From contig JAFYSJ010000023.1 in the NCBI GenBank assembly GCA_017559445.1, positions 1 through 64,000 on the forward strand: 64,000 nt of DNA, written 5' to 3'. The notes beneath the pieces were generated by a model. The model ran no database searches, was not told the DNA's origin, and saw only the letters and a program-made list of their open reading frames with translations. Positions 26,024 to 33,261 of this stretch are shown one piece after another (position 1 is the first letter of the stretch; each line of letters starts with the position of its first letter). The position numbers were made by a program, and so were the translations under genes. Source of the DNA: Clostridia bacterium (lineage in GTDB: Bacteria; Bacillota; Clostridia; RGIG7378).

Positions 26024-26428
26024 TTAGTCCTTTGTAGTGCCGTATGGCCAATCAATAATTCCGCCAAATTCCTTAACATTTGTATATCCTAGATCTGCAA
26101 GCTTCTGAGCTGCCTCTTTGCTTCTGCGACCGCTACGGCAATAAACTAAAATCAGCTGACTTTTATCTGTAAGTACGCTTTCTGCCTTAGTTGTTATATC
26201 ACCGTTAGGCAACAACACAGCTCCTGGAATATGTCCATCTGCAAATTCATAATCCTCGCGAACATCCAAAATAATGTAACCCTTTTGTGTGTCCATTATG
26301 TTCTTAGCCTCAGCCTGTGTAATCTGAGTATATGTGTTCTTAGATGTATTTGTCATATCCTGTCCTCCGCAACCGGCAAGCAAACCAAGAACTATTAACA
26401 TCACCATAATATAAATGCTTCTCTTCAT
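26024..26428 (-). CDS. Rhodanese-domain lipoprotein
   Basis: A 134-residue protein. The N-terminal signal ends in the lipobox LLAGCG, so it is probably lipid-anchored outside the membrane. A single rhodanese domain follows, with YIILDVREDYEFADGHIPGAVLLP near 50 and active-site CRSGRRSKEAA near 97. Roles in sulphur transfer or sulphane sulphur sensing are typical but not proven here. AAGGAGG precedes the ATG. Confidence 0.9.
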   Translation of the reverse strand: MKRSIYIMVMLIVLGLLAGCGGQDMTNTSKNTYTQITQAEAKNIMDTQKGYIILDVREDYEFADGHIPGAVLLPNGDITTKAESVLTDKSQLILVYCRSGRRSKEAAQKLADLGYTNVKEFGGIIDWPYGTTKD

Positions 26429-26482
26429 AAGCTTACCTCCTTGTTAATTTGGTTTTATTTTATAATATTTTTGTCAAAGTTC

Positions 26483-26498
26483 TGTGACTTTAGTCACA
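26483..26498. promoter_or_regulatory. CRP/FNR-type palindrome upstream of the rhodanese gene
   Basis: TGTGACTTTAGTCACA fits TGTGA-N6-TCACA exactly. It sits about 40 bp upstream of the likely start of transcription for the rhodanese gene (TATAAA-like -10 near 26462 on the minus strand), as in class II activation. A TTGACA follows the site, but its spacing to the -10 is poor. Confidence 0.5.
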
Positions 26499-26503
26499 AA
26501 AAA

Positions 26504-26523
26504 CTCCTAGACTAAGCTAGGAG
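26504..26523 (-). terminator. Terminator of the cysteine-rich membrane protein gene
   Basis: A 7-bp stem CTCCTAG / CTAGGAG with a 6-nt loop and a T6 run on the minus strand. Confidence 0.8.
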
Positions 26524-26530
26524 ACAAGGA

Positions 26531-27253
26531 TTACTTTCTTAATTTCTGACAATACTGGGTACACAGCTTGTCTGTACACTGAGAACACTTTAATGCAGCA
26601 TTACTCATTTCAGCAAATCTTTCTGGATAAATAAGTATACAAAGTTCCCACACTACCCATGCCAATAAGGCCATTCCAAATAATGAAAGGGAGAAAAATC
26701 CACCCATAAAAACAATTGGCGAAAACATCATAAGATGGTCCCAATTAAAGATTCTGCATGTTGTACAACACTTGTTCCTCATAATGAGTCTAAATGGGCA
26801 CCAAACGAGGACACAAATCAAATCACACACATAGAACAGAACTGTTATGATAAACAATCCAATCTTGCCGATTACACCAAAGAAATACAGAGCTCCAATA
26901 ACTGCAGTAAATAATGTCCAAATTATCATAACCAAGTATGCAGACTTAGATATTGATAAAATATGCTCTTTAAGATGAATCTTGTTAATTTTATCCCTTA
27001 TTGGCTTAAATCTATGGGCAAAAAGTTTCTGTGATCCAAGGGCTACTGTGCTTTTAAGTGGGATTATCTGAAGCACCATATCAAATACCCAAACAACCCA
27101 AAGCAAATGAAATATTGAAAACTTCTTAAAGAAATTAAATCCATTTAATATGTCAAAGGACTTGGGCGAAGCAAAGCACAAAACAAGGCATGCAATAAGG
27201 ATAAGCACCCTACACACCAGTCTTGCGAAATAAGTTTTTCTAATCTTAGACAT
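26531..27253 (-). CDS. Polytopic membrane protein with cysteine motifs
   Basis: A 240-residue protein with about five hydrophobic helices. A loop carries NKCCTTCRIFNWDHLMMF (about residues 163-180), and the C terminus holds CSQCTDKLCTQYCQ, a closely spaced CxxC.C.C cluster. The arrangement suggests a metal or iron-sulphur site, or redox-active cysteines, on the inner face. I do not recognise a named family. It starts at an ATG preceded by AAGGG and has its own terminator. Confidence 0.75.
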   Translation of the reverse strand: MSKIRKTYFARLVCRVLILIACLVLCFASPKSFDILNGFNFFKKFSIFHLLWVVWVFDMVLQIIPLKSTVALGSQKLFAHRFKPIRDKINKIHLKEHILSISKSAYLVMIIWTLFTAVIGALYFFGVIGKIGLFIITVLFYVCDLICVLVWCPFRLIMRNKCCTTCRIFNWDHLMMFSPIVFMGGFFSLSLFGMALLAWVVWELCILIYPERFAEMSNAALKCSQCTDKLCTQYCQKLRK

Positions 27254-27305
27254 ATAAAATCGCCCTTCAATCAAAGTAAACGGTTAGAATCATACCATAC
27301 AAATA

Positions 27306-27836
27306 TTAAAAAATACTGTGATTTTTAAGAATTTCTTGTGCCATTTCTAATACAGGCAATTCTCTATTACCAACCAAAGTGCCAAGTTTAGTATCCATAC
27401 GGCTTACATATTCGTTGTGAGCCTCCTGGTATGTTAACTTAAGTGTTGACAAATGGAACACATTTTTCTCATCTTCAGTCAAATTATTACGTCCAAAGGA
27501 TGTGATTTCACAAAGGAAGTAGTTATTAATATTGTGTCTATGAATCAGGTTATAGTAATCTTCTACTACTCCAATTTTGCCTAAAATATTAACATTTACA
27601 CCAAGTTCCTCAAGAAGTTCTCGCTTAATGGCAGTTTCAAGTTCTTCATTGGGCTCTGCTCCACCACCCGCTGTTTCGATTATGGTGGCTTTGCCAAAAT
27701 CGTCATCACGACAAGCGCGAACAAAATAGTAATAACCATCCTGGTCTACTACTATGGCTCTAGCAATTTGTCTATCATGATCAGTGTATGTATATGGCCA
27801 CTGTGTATCTTGTAGTTTTAAGTAAAGTGTGTTCAT
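27306..27836 (-). CDS. Nudix hydrolase
   Basis: A 176-residue protein with an exact Nudix box, GGGAEPNEELETAIKRELLEELGV (G-x5-E-x7-RELLEELG, near residues 57-80). Nudix enzymes cleave nucleoside diphosphates linked to another group, including ADP-ribose and NAD(H); the substrate is not evident. Its ATG overlaps the stop of the tandem-TIR gene as ATGA, so it is the last gene of a four-gene operon. A plain housekeeping clean-up role is possible. Confidence 0.92.
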   Translation of the reverse strand: MNTLYLKLQDTQWPYTYTDHDRQIARAIVVDQDGYYYFVRACRDDDFGKATIIETAGGGAEPNEELETAIKRELLEELGVNVNILGKIGVVEDYYNLIHRHNINNYFLCEITSFGRNNLTEDEKNVFHLSTLKLTYQEAHNEYVSRMDTKLGTLVGNRELPVLEMAQEILKNHSIF

Positions 27837-28597
27837 GACAAAATAATGTTGGAACTAATTCTCTCAACAACCTTAGAAATATCTTCATCTGTCGGATTAT
27901 TTGGCAAGCGATAACATTGACGCTTATTCAACATTAAATTCATGGCAGGACTAAGCTCTGGATTACCTACATAAATTGGGATTATTCTTCCATCAAGATC
28001 AAATGCTAATCTAAGTTCATCTCTAAAATTTAGTGATTTAACTGAATTTTCAGTAATTAATGCAATAACGCATCCCTCAGCAGATGCTTGCACAATTGCG
28101 TTGGCAATCTCTTCTCCCCAACCAAAGCCGATTTCAATTCCTTCGTCCGAAAAAACAAGGAAGTCTTTTTCGATCAGCTTATTCTTTATGTGCTTATGAA
28201 TCGCATAGTCCTTATGCGAGTAAGCAATATATACTCGGAGCTTTTGGGATATTTTATTGATTACTTCGCTTATGGACTTAGGATTATCTAAATCCACAGT
28301 CAAAATCTTCTTTTTATTGGAGCTAGTAATATACTCTCTTTCCATGTTTACCCACTTGGACTTACGAGAATTTTCGCTATTTACAAATACAAACCACTCA
28401 CGAGCATCTATCTCGCGCTTAATAAGCTCCTCAATTTCGCCATCCTCAGAAAGGCACTTCAAATAAAAGCAAAGTGGCTCAAAACCATCCTCCTCTAATT
28501 TGTTACGAATCTTACGAACTTCCTCAATATCTGCATGGGAATGGGATAAGAATATATAACCTGTATTTTCTTTTTTAAGTTTATCAAAAATACCCAT
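27833..28597 (-). CDS. Tandem TIR-domain protein
   Basis: A 254-residue protein made almost only of two TIR-like domains. TIR1 (about 13-120) opens YIFLSHSHADIEEVRK, has EIEELIKREID and ends in SENSRKSKWVNMEREY. TIR2 (about 133-245) opens RVYIAYSHKDYAIHK, has GWGEEIANAIVQAS (the Glu at the usual NADase catalytic place) and ITENSVKSLNFRDELRLA. No sensor, membrane or repeat domain is attached. Bacterial TIR proteins typically hydrolyse or cyclise NAD+ in antiphage defence. The ATG at 28597 has GGAG upstream; the XRE gene stops 4 bp before it. Confidence 0.88.
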   Translation of the reverse strand: MGIFDKLKKENTGYIFLSHSHADIEEVRKIRNKLEEDGFEPLCFYLKCLSEDGEIEELIKREIDAREWFVFVNSENSRKSKWVNMEREYITSSNKKKILTVDLDNPKSISEVINKISQKLRVYIAYSHKDYAIHKHIKNKLIEKDFLVFSDEGIEIGFGWGEEIANAIVQASAEGCVIALITENSVKSLNFRDELRLAFDLDGRIIPIYVGNPELSPAMNLMLNKRQCYRLPNNPTDEDISKVVERISSNIILS

Positions 28598-28601
28598 AGT
28601 A

Positions 28602-29234
28602 CTACTCCAAAATGTCTTCGATTTTACAACACAAAACATTGGCTAAGGATTTCAAATGGTTATGTTGTGCGTTGTTGATATTAGTCTGCCTCTGCTCGTA
28701 CAACTGGATTGATCTAATAGAAACTCCTGACTCCTTAGCAAGTTGCGACTGCGAAAGTTCCCTAAGTTTACGCAATTTAGCCAAGTTAGTCTCTCCTGTT
28801 GATACCATCATTTTATCAAAAACATCTCTTGCTTTTCTAGGGTCTACTTCATGGAGCGGGTAATATAACCTAAAAATTGTTTCAAAAGGTATTTTTTTAA
28901 GAATTTCCTTAAAAGGTTTTCCAGATTCCCACTGATAATATGCCAATATCCATCCTGTCCAATACTCTGGTGGATAATCGATATAAGACAGATATGTGTT
29001 GCGCGTTGAATTATTGCCACACCTATTAAGTACAGTCATGGCCAACTCCATGCCAGACATACCAGAAATATACTTAACATTTCCTCTTTCAAACTGCTCT
29101 GCAATACCGCTAGCAATAAACAGATCGAAGAACTCCTGACCATCCATGTTATTTAGGATCGTAGCATATTCCACAGCACCACCAAGTGCATCCATTGCGT
29201 CATCTAAATATATTTTATCGTAGGCGTGGGTCAT
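28602..29234 (-). CDS. XRE-type HTH protein, probable antitoxin/regulator of the DUF3990 gene
   Basis: A 210-residue protein. Residues about 1-145 form a helical domain with IDYPPEYWTGWILAYYQWESGKPFKEIL, a pattern I associate with proteins encoded beside DUF3990 genes in Clostridia. Residues about 150-205 are a Cro/C1-type HTH (LRKLRELSQSQLAKESGVSIRSIQLYEQ). It overlaps the DUF3990 gene by 20 bp. It probably neutralises that protein and represses the operon, but this is inferred. Confidence 0.85.
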   Translation of the reverse strand: MTHAYDKIYLDDAMDALGGAVEYATILNNMDGQEFFDLFIASGIAEQFERGNVKYISGMSGMELAMTVLNRCGNNSTRNTYLSYIDYPPEYWTGWILAYYQWESGKPFKEILKKIPFETIFRLYYPLHEVDPRKARDVFDKMMVSTGETNLAKLRKLRELSQSQLAKESGVSIRSIQLYEQRQTNINNAQHNHLKSLANVLCCKIEDILE

Positions 29235-29889
29235 CGTTCTTTACCTTCTCGTTGATTATATCTCGAACAAAAAGTTCACTTCCAACATCAAAATCTGCGC
29301 CATGATTATCTAAATAAGCTCTTCTCGCTTTTGTCTCACGTTGCATTCTCTTATTGTAGTATATAGTTGAATCAGCAATCTCAAAGCCCAAATACTTAAT
29401 TTGCTCAAAGGACTTAGGCGAAATCAAAACTATCTGATTGCCTAAATCTCCTAATTTCATTGCTCGAGATAGCTGAGTAACAGAAATACTGTTGTTAATA
29501 AAGTCCTTTGCGTAGCTAAAATATGAATCATCTGCTCTATAACCACATACAACATCATATTCATAAATATCTGGCAAAAATTCCTGAATTAGATAATCGC
29601 TGGCTTCACGAGCAATAATTGTTCTTTTTTCAAAATATCGGTTATTCAACAATACTGCAATCCAATTGAGTACATTGTAGTCCTTTGAATTCAAATCAAG
29701 AATCTTAAGTCCAGTTATGTCAAACTCATATTTATTGGAAAAGCCAAACATATCTGAAGAACATGCCCACTCCTTGGACAACTCTAAAGATTCCGTACAG
29801 TAAAATCCCTGACCATAGTCATTATTTAATCCACCTTTGCCAAATTCTGGTTTATCTACAATTTCCTGTGATCCGTGATACAAAATCAT
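29215..29889 (-). CDS. DUF3990 protein, ADP-ribosyltransferase-like
   Basis: A 224-residue protein. MILYHGSQEIVDKPEFGKG and NDYGQGFYCTESLELSKEWA at the N terminus match the DUF3990 pattern (YHGS...DFGxGFYxT), regarded as part of the ADP-ribosyltransferase superfamily with motif-I His and motif-II Tyr. NQIVLISPKSFEQIKYLGFE near 160 is the last motif, with Gln where many ARTs have Glu, so activity is uncertain. AAGGAGG precedes the ATG. As first gene of the operon, before the XRE partner, it is a likely toxin. Confidence 0.82.
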   Translation of the reverse strand: MILYHGSQEIVDKPEFGKGGLNNDYGQGFYCTESLELSKEWACSSDMFGFSNKYEFDITGLKILDLNSKDYNVLNWIAVLLNNRYFEKRTIIAREASDYLIQEFLPDIYEYDVVCGYRADDSYFSYAKDFINNSISVTQLSRAMKLGDLGNQIVLISPKSFEQIKYLGFEIADSTIYYNKRMQRETKARRAYLDNHGADFDVGSELFVRDIINEKVKNDDPRLR

Positions 29890-29903
29890 GGCTCTCCTCC
29901 TTA

Positions 29904-29956
29904 CTATATCATTTTATTGATATAGCTATTATATTCTTCTATAACAACAAAAACAA
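29904..29956 (-). promoter_or_regulatory. Promoter and palindromic operator of the DUF3990-XRE-TIR-Nudix operon
   Basis: TTGTTT (29951-29956) and TATAAT (29928-29933) are 17 bp apart on the minus strand. Directly after the -10, CTATATCA (29904-29911) and TGATATAG (29918-29925) form a perfect 8-bp inverted repeat with a 6-bp spacer, a good site for a dimeric XRE repressor. Confidence 0.7.
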
Positions 29957-29962
29957 GAAAAA

Positions 29963-29983
29963 TCCACACCTTAATGATGTGGA
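29963..29983 (-). terminator. Terminator overlapping the end of the XRE-membrane gene
   Basis: An 8-bp stem TCCACATC / GGTGTGGA (one wobble) with a 5-nt loop, then T5 on the minus strand. Its first arm contains the last codons. Confidence 0.75.
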
Positions 29984-30591
29984 ATAAGCTTTACAATCTT
30001 AAGTTGTAATAGTGCTTTAACTAACAATATCATCACACAAATTGTGGCAGCATAAGGTTCTCGCGCTAAACTTAGATAAAGAACTGTAGTAACACCTAAT
30101 GCAAAAGATATAATATCTAGTGCACTTTTTTCCTTTGTATCACTACACTTGACCACAAGTTTTACAACACCAAGCAGTACCAAACATAGGAACAAAACCC
30201 AATATATTGTCAGATTAAGCTTTGAAGTTTCCCCGTAATTCCAAAGATTAACTGAGTACACATAGTTCCCTATTGTTTTGGAGTAAATTGGTAGGGCAAT
30301 CAACAATAGGTACAGCAAATCAACAAATGACGACAGTTTGTCGTATAGTCGTTTTATGTTGGTTTTATTTTCATTTTCTGCTATCAATATAAGCTTTTCA
30401 CTGGACAAAAGGTCGTCCATGGATATTGCAAAATATTTAGATATATCTTTAAGTGATTCTATATTTGGATAACCTCTGCCTGATTCCCATTTAGTTACAG
30501 CAGCTCTAGACACAAATAAGTCGTCAGCCAGTTCCTCCTGAGTAAGACCCTTGCTCCTACGGAGTTCTTGAAGTTTTTCACTAAATTCCAT
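29971..30591 (-). CDS. XRE HTH regulator fused to membrane helices
   Basis: A 206-residue protein. The N terminus is an XRE HTH (LQELRRSKGLTQEELADDLFVSRAAVTKWESGRGYPN), and the rest carries four to five hydrophobic helices from about residue 85 on. It is a membrane-tethered transcription factor of the kind common in Clostridia; its ligand is unknown. GGAGG precedes the ATG. It may control the PAP2 gene just upstream. Confidence 0.88.
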   Translation of the reverse strand: MEFSEKLQELRRSKGLTQEELADDLFVSRAAVTKWESGRGYPNIESLKDISKYFAISMDDLLSSEKLILIAENENKTNIKRLYDKLSSFVDLLYLLLIALPIYSKTIGNYVYSVNLWNYGETSKLNLTIYWVLFLCLVLLGVVKLVVKCSDTKEKSALDIISFALGVTTVLYLSLAREPYAATICVMILLVKALLQLKIVKLIPHH

Positions 30592-30603
30592 ATTCCCTCC
30601 AAG

Positions 30604-31257
30604 TTATTCTTTTTCACATAATAGGACAGTTGCCTTGTATATGCAAAATAGTCCTGCGCTTATAAGTATTGACCCAACAATATCTGTTAACCAATGGACA
30701 CCCGCCACTAACCTTCCAAATACCATTAGTCCTGCAAAAAGCATAGCAATGTATGTAAGTACATTTACACATAACCTGTCGGAAATCCTACCTTTAATCT
30801 GATAAACAAATGTTGGCATTACGCTAAGGACAAGCAATGTTGTAGATGACGGATAGGACTGTTCTAGTCTACCATCAATTAAAACAGGTCGATAGTTTAT
30901 GGGGATCATTTCAAATGCCAAGTAAGCAACAATTACAAGTATGTAGTAAATACCAAGTAACAATATACTCGCATCCACCTTAAATAAGTCTCTCCTTTTG
31001 ATCAGCTGCACTAGGCCAACTACACCAAATACAATGCAGATAAAAACAGGCACTAAACCAAGCCAATCTGTAACAGTGTAAATCCACATGTGAACGCCTG
31101 TAAGCTTATGAAACCAGCAATTCATGGTGCTAAATCCTATATTTGATCCTGAAACTCCCAATGGTTTAACATCCACATTTTGGATTAGTATTGTCCATAA
31201 AACAAATAGTAAAAGGAAACATATTCCTTTGAAAAATAAACTAATATTTCTTTTCAT
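30604..31257 (-). CDS. PAP2-family membrane phosphatase
   Basis: A 217-residue polytopic protein. The PAP2 motifs are present: a partial first motif, SYPSSTTLLVLSVMP near 142, and GRLVAGVHWLTDIVGS near 187 with the catalytic His and Asp. It could dephosphorylate lipid phosphates such as undecaprenyl pyrophosphate or phosphatidic acid. The chosen ATG lies seven bases after GGAG; an ATG two codons earlier is too close to that site. Confidence 0.88.
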   Translation of the reverse strand: MKRNISLFFKGICFLLLFVLWTILIQNVDVKPLGVSGSNIGFSTMNCWFHKLTGVHMWIYTVTDWLGLVPVFICIVFGVVGLVQLIKRRDLFKVDASILLLGIYYILVIVAYLAFEMIPINYRPVLIDGRLEQSYPSSTTLLVLSVMPTFVYQIKGRISDRLCVNVLTYIAMLFAGLMVFGRLVAGVHWLTDIVGSILISAGLFCIYKATVLLCEKE

Positions 31258-31316
31258 GTGCATTCTCCTTTTTAAATAACATATCAAGGAAAATGTCCAC
31301 AGAATAGTAAAATGCC

Positions 31317-31346
31317 GTTACGTAAGCGTTACTTTTCGTAACAAAC
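31317..31346. promoter_or_regulatory. Repeated GTTACG motifs upstream of the PAP2 gene
   Basis: CCGTTACGTAAGCGTTACTTTTCGTAAC contains three GTTAC/GTAAC half-sites in inverted and direct order. It lies about 60-90 bp before the PAP2 start and could be a regulator site. No clear -10/-35 is assigned. Confidence 0.35.
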
Positions 31347-31352
31347 AAAAAA

Positions 31353-31368
31353 GCAGCCTCTCGACTGC
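31353..31368 (-). terminator. Terminator of the CPBP protease gene
   Basis: The lying stem reads GCAGTC-GAGA-GGCTGC on the minus strand with T6 after it. It lies just past the CPBP gene stop, so it ends that transcript. Confidence 0.7.
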
Positions 31369-31374
31369 CTTGGC

Positions 31375-32115
31375 TTATTCTTCTATATCTACTTTCTCCT
31401 TAGTTACTCGGCATATATACCATGCGTATCCAATAGCGATTGCAACTAGATACATGCAATCCAAAAATCTTCTAACTGGCGGAATCACAATATCTCCACC
31501 AAAAACACTTAAGCTATTAAATACTCCATGAGTTATGATGCATGGCCAAATGCTCTTTGTTTTATAATACACAATAACAAACACAAAACCAATTGCTATG
31601 GCATACGTTACCTGTAAAAGGTTAGGAATAAGTTTGACATATGTATTGGTCAGCAAGTTAATAATATGTCCCAAACCAAAGGTAATGCTAGAAATTACAA
31701 TTGCAGGCTTAATTCCATCTAAGGCAATTGCCTCAAACATGAAACCTCTAAATATCATTTCCTCGATAAAACCTACACATAACATGGACAATACATAAAG
31801 TACTGCTTCCAATGGAGTGTAGCTAATTGCAAAACCTGCCCATAGATTAACAAGTGTAAGTGCAGCTAAAGGCAAATAAAACAACATCTTGCTCGCCTTT
31901 ATCTCAGGTTTCTTTAGACCATATCTTCCCTTAAGATCATGCCTTTTAACAAAGCTATAAATGGCAATTGAAAGTGCCAACAATATTGGAAAAGTTGCAA
32001 TTTTAGCAACTCCAATTACCGATGATGCCGCATCACCTATAGAAGCCAATACACAATACAAAACAATCCATACCATGGAGAACCAAATCTCACTTTTGCC
32101 ATACAATCTGTTCAT
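31375..32115 (-). CDS. CPBP-family intramembrane metalloprotease
   Basis: A 246-residue membrane protein with about eight helices. The Abi/CPBP motifs are EEMIFRGFMFEA near 118, FGLGHIINL near 145 and HGVFNSLSVFGG near 198, carrying Glu-Glu-R, His and His-Asn. Bacterial members act in bacteriocin immunity or membrane protein processing; the substrate is unknown. The ATG follows GAGAG; an upstream in-frame TTG has no better site. Confidence 0.9.
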   Translation of the reverse strand: MNRLYGKSEIWFSMVWIVLYCVLASIGDAASSVIGVAKIATFPILLALSIAIYSFVKRHDLKGRYGLKKPEIKASKMLFYLPLAALTLVNLWAGFAISYTPLEAVLYVLSMLCVGFIEEMIFRGFMFEAIALDGIKPAIVISSITFGLGHIINLLTNTYVKLIPNLLQVTYAIAIGFVFVIVYYKTKSIWPCIITHGVFNSLSVFGGDIVIPPVRRFLDCMYLVAIAIGYAWYICRVTKEKVDIEE

Positions 32116-32191
32116 GATTTCTCTCAACGCAAAAAGATATTGGTAAATTATATGGATGGATAAGCAGAAGAATTACTGAGTCAAAAGAAAA

Positions 32192-32220
32192 ATCCTACCT
32201 ATGAGAATCATAAGTAGGAT
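32192..32220 (-). terminator. Terminator of the M42 peptidase operon
   Basis: A 13-bp stem ATCCTACTTATGA / TCATAGGTAGGAT (one wobble), 3-nt loop and T5 on the minus strand. Confidence 0.9.
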
Positions 32221-32229
32221 AAAAATCTG

Positions 32230-33261
32230 TTACTTGCAATATGAAACAAGGAGCTTCAATGTGTTCTCCACACCGTCCTTGTGGCTTCTCTCGTATCCAT
32301 GGGATGCATACACACCAGGGCCAATAAGTCCATGACGAAGATCGTGTCCTGCAACTAATGTTGCATCTACATCTGAACCATAAAAAGGATAAATATCCAC
32401 TGCAAAATCAATGTTATTGTCCTTAGATGCCTTAACCAAACCTGTAACTACATCGTAGTTGTAAGGTCCGCGAGAATCCTTTGCACAGATAGAAACCATG
32501 TGCTCATTGCATGTCAAACCATTACCAACACAACCCATATCTACAGAAATCATCTCTGTAACACCTGCTGGAATGGATGCTGCTCCACCATGTCCAACCT
32601 CTTCGTAAACAGTGATGTAATGATATTGAGCATTTTCAAGTTCGATGTTGTTATCCTTAATGTACTTTGCATATCCAAGAAGAATGCTTACGCTAAGTTT
32701 ATCGTCTAAGAAACGGCTCTTGATATAACCCTTTTCAGTAATTGTAGTTCTAGGATCAAAGCAAACTATATCGCCAACCATGATTCCAAGCTTTTCTGTA
32801 TCTGCCTTGGAATTAACCACCTCATCCAAAACAACTTCCATCTCTGGGAACTTGCGAACAGTATCGCTGTAGGATGGATTCACATGGACGGATGCGTTAT
32901 TAAGCTGGAATGTTCCCTCATATACTCCATCAAAACGTGTTACTATGCGGCAATTTTCTGCCTCAGCATTATTAGGGTTCATACCACCAAGCGGAGAAAC
33001 CTTAAGGTTACCATTTCCCTTAATCTCGGAAACCATGGCTCCCAAAGTGTCTGTATGTGCTGCAAGTACAATTCCGTTGTCCTTGTTCTTACCACCGATG
33101 TTTACTAGAACACAACCCTTAACAGTCATTGTTGCTTCGTAACCGAGCTTTCTGTACTCGTCCATTACAAACTCTGCTGCACGTTTTGTGTAGCCTGTGG
33201 GGCTATCAATTGCCAAAAGCTTACATGTTGTATCTACAATATAGTCTACGTAATTCTTCAT
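32230..33261 (-). CDS. M42-family aminopeptidase
   Basis: A 343-residue di-metal aminopeptidase. AAHTDTLGAMV near 69 (His, Asp), RFLDDKLSVSILLG near 188 (bridging Asp), YEEVGHGGAA near 222 (catalytic Glu-Glu) and VDMGCVGNG near 240, with YASHGYERSH near 318, are the M42 ligands. It trims peptides in the cytoplasm. It overlaps the upstream pseudo-ABC gene by four bases (ATGA) and so shares its transcript. Confidence 0.95.
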   Translation of the reverse strand: MKNYVDYIVDTTCKLLAIDSPTGYTKRAAEFVMDEYRKLGYEATMTVKGCVLVNIGGKNKDNGIVLAAHTDTLGAMVSEIKGNGNLKVSPLGGMNPNNAEAENCRIVTRFDGVYEGTFQLNNASVHVNPSYSDTVRKFPEMEVVLDEVVNSKADTEKLGIMVGDIVCFDPRTTITEKGYIKSRFLDDKLSVSILLGYAKYIKDNNIELENAQYHYITVYEEVGHGGAASIPAGVTEMISVDMGCVGNGLTCNEHMVSICAKDSRGPYNYDVVTGLVKASKDNNIDFAVDIYPFYGSDVDATLVAGHDLRHGLIGPGVYASHGYERSHKDGVENTLKLLVSYCK

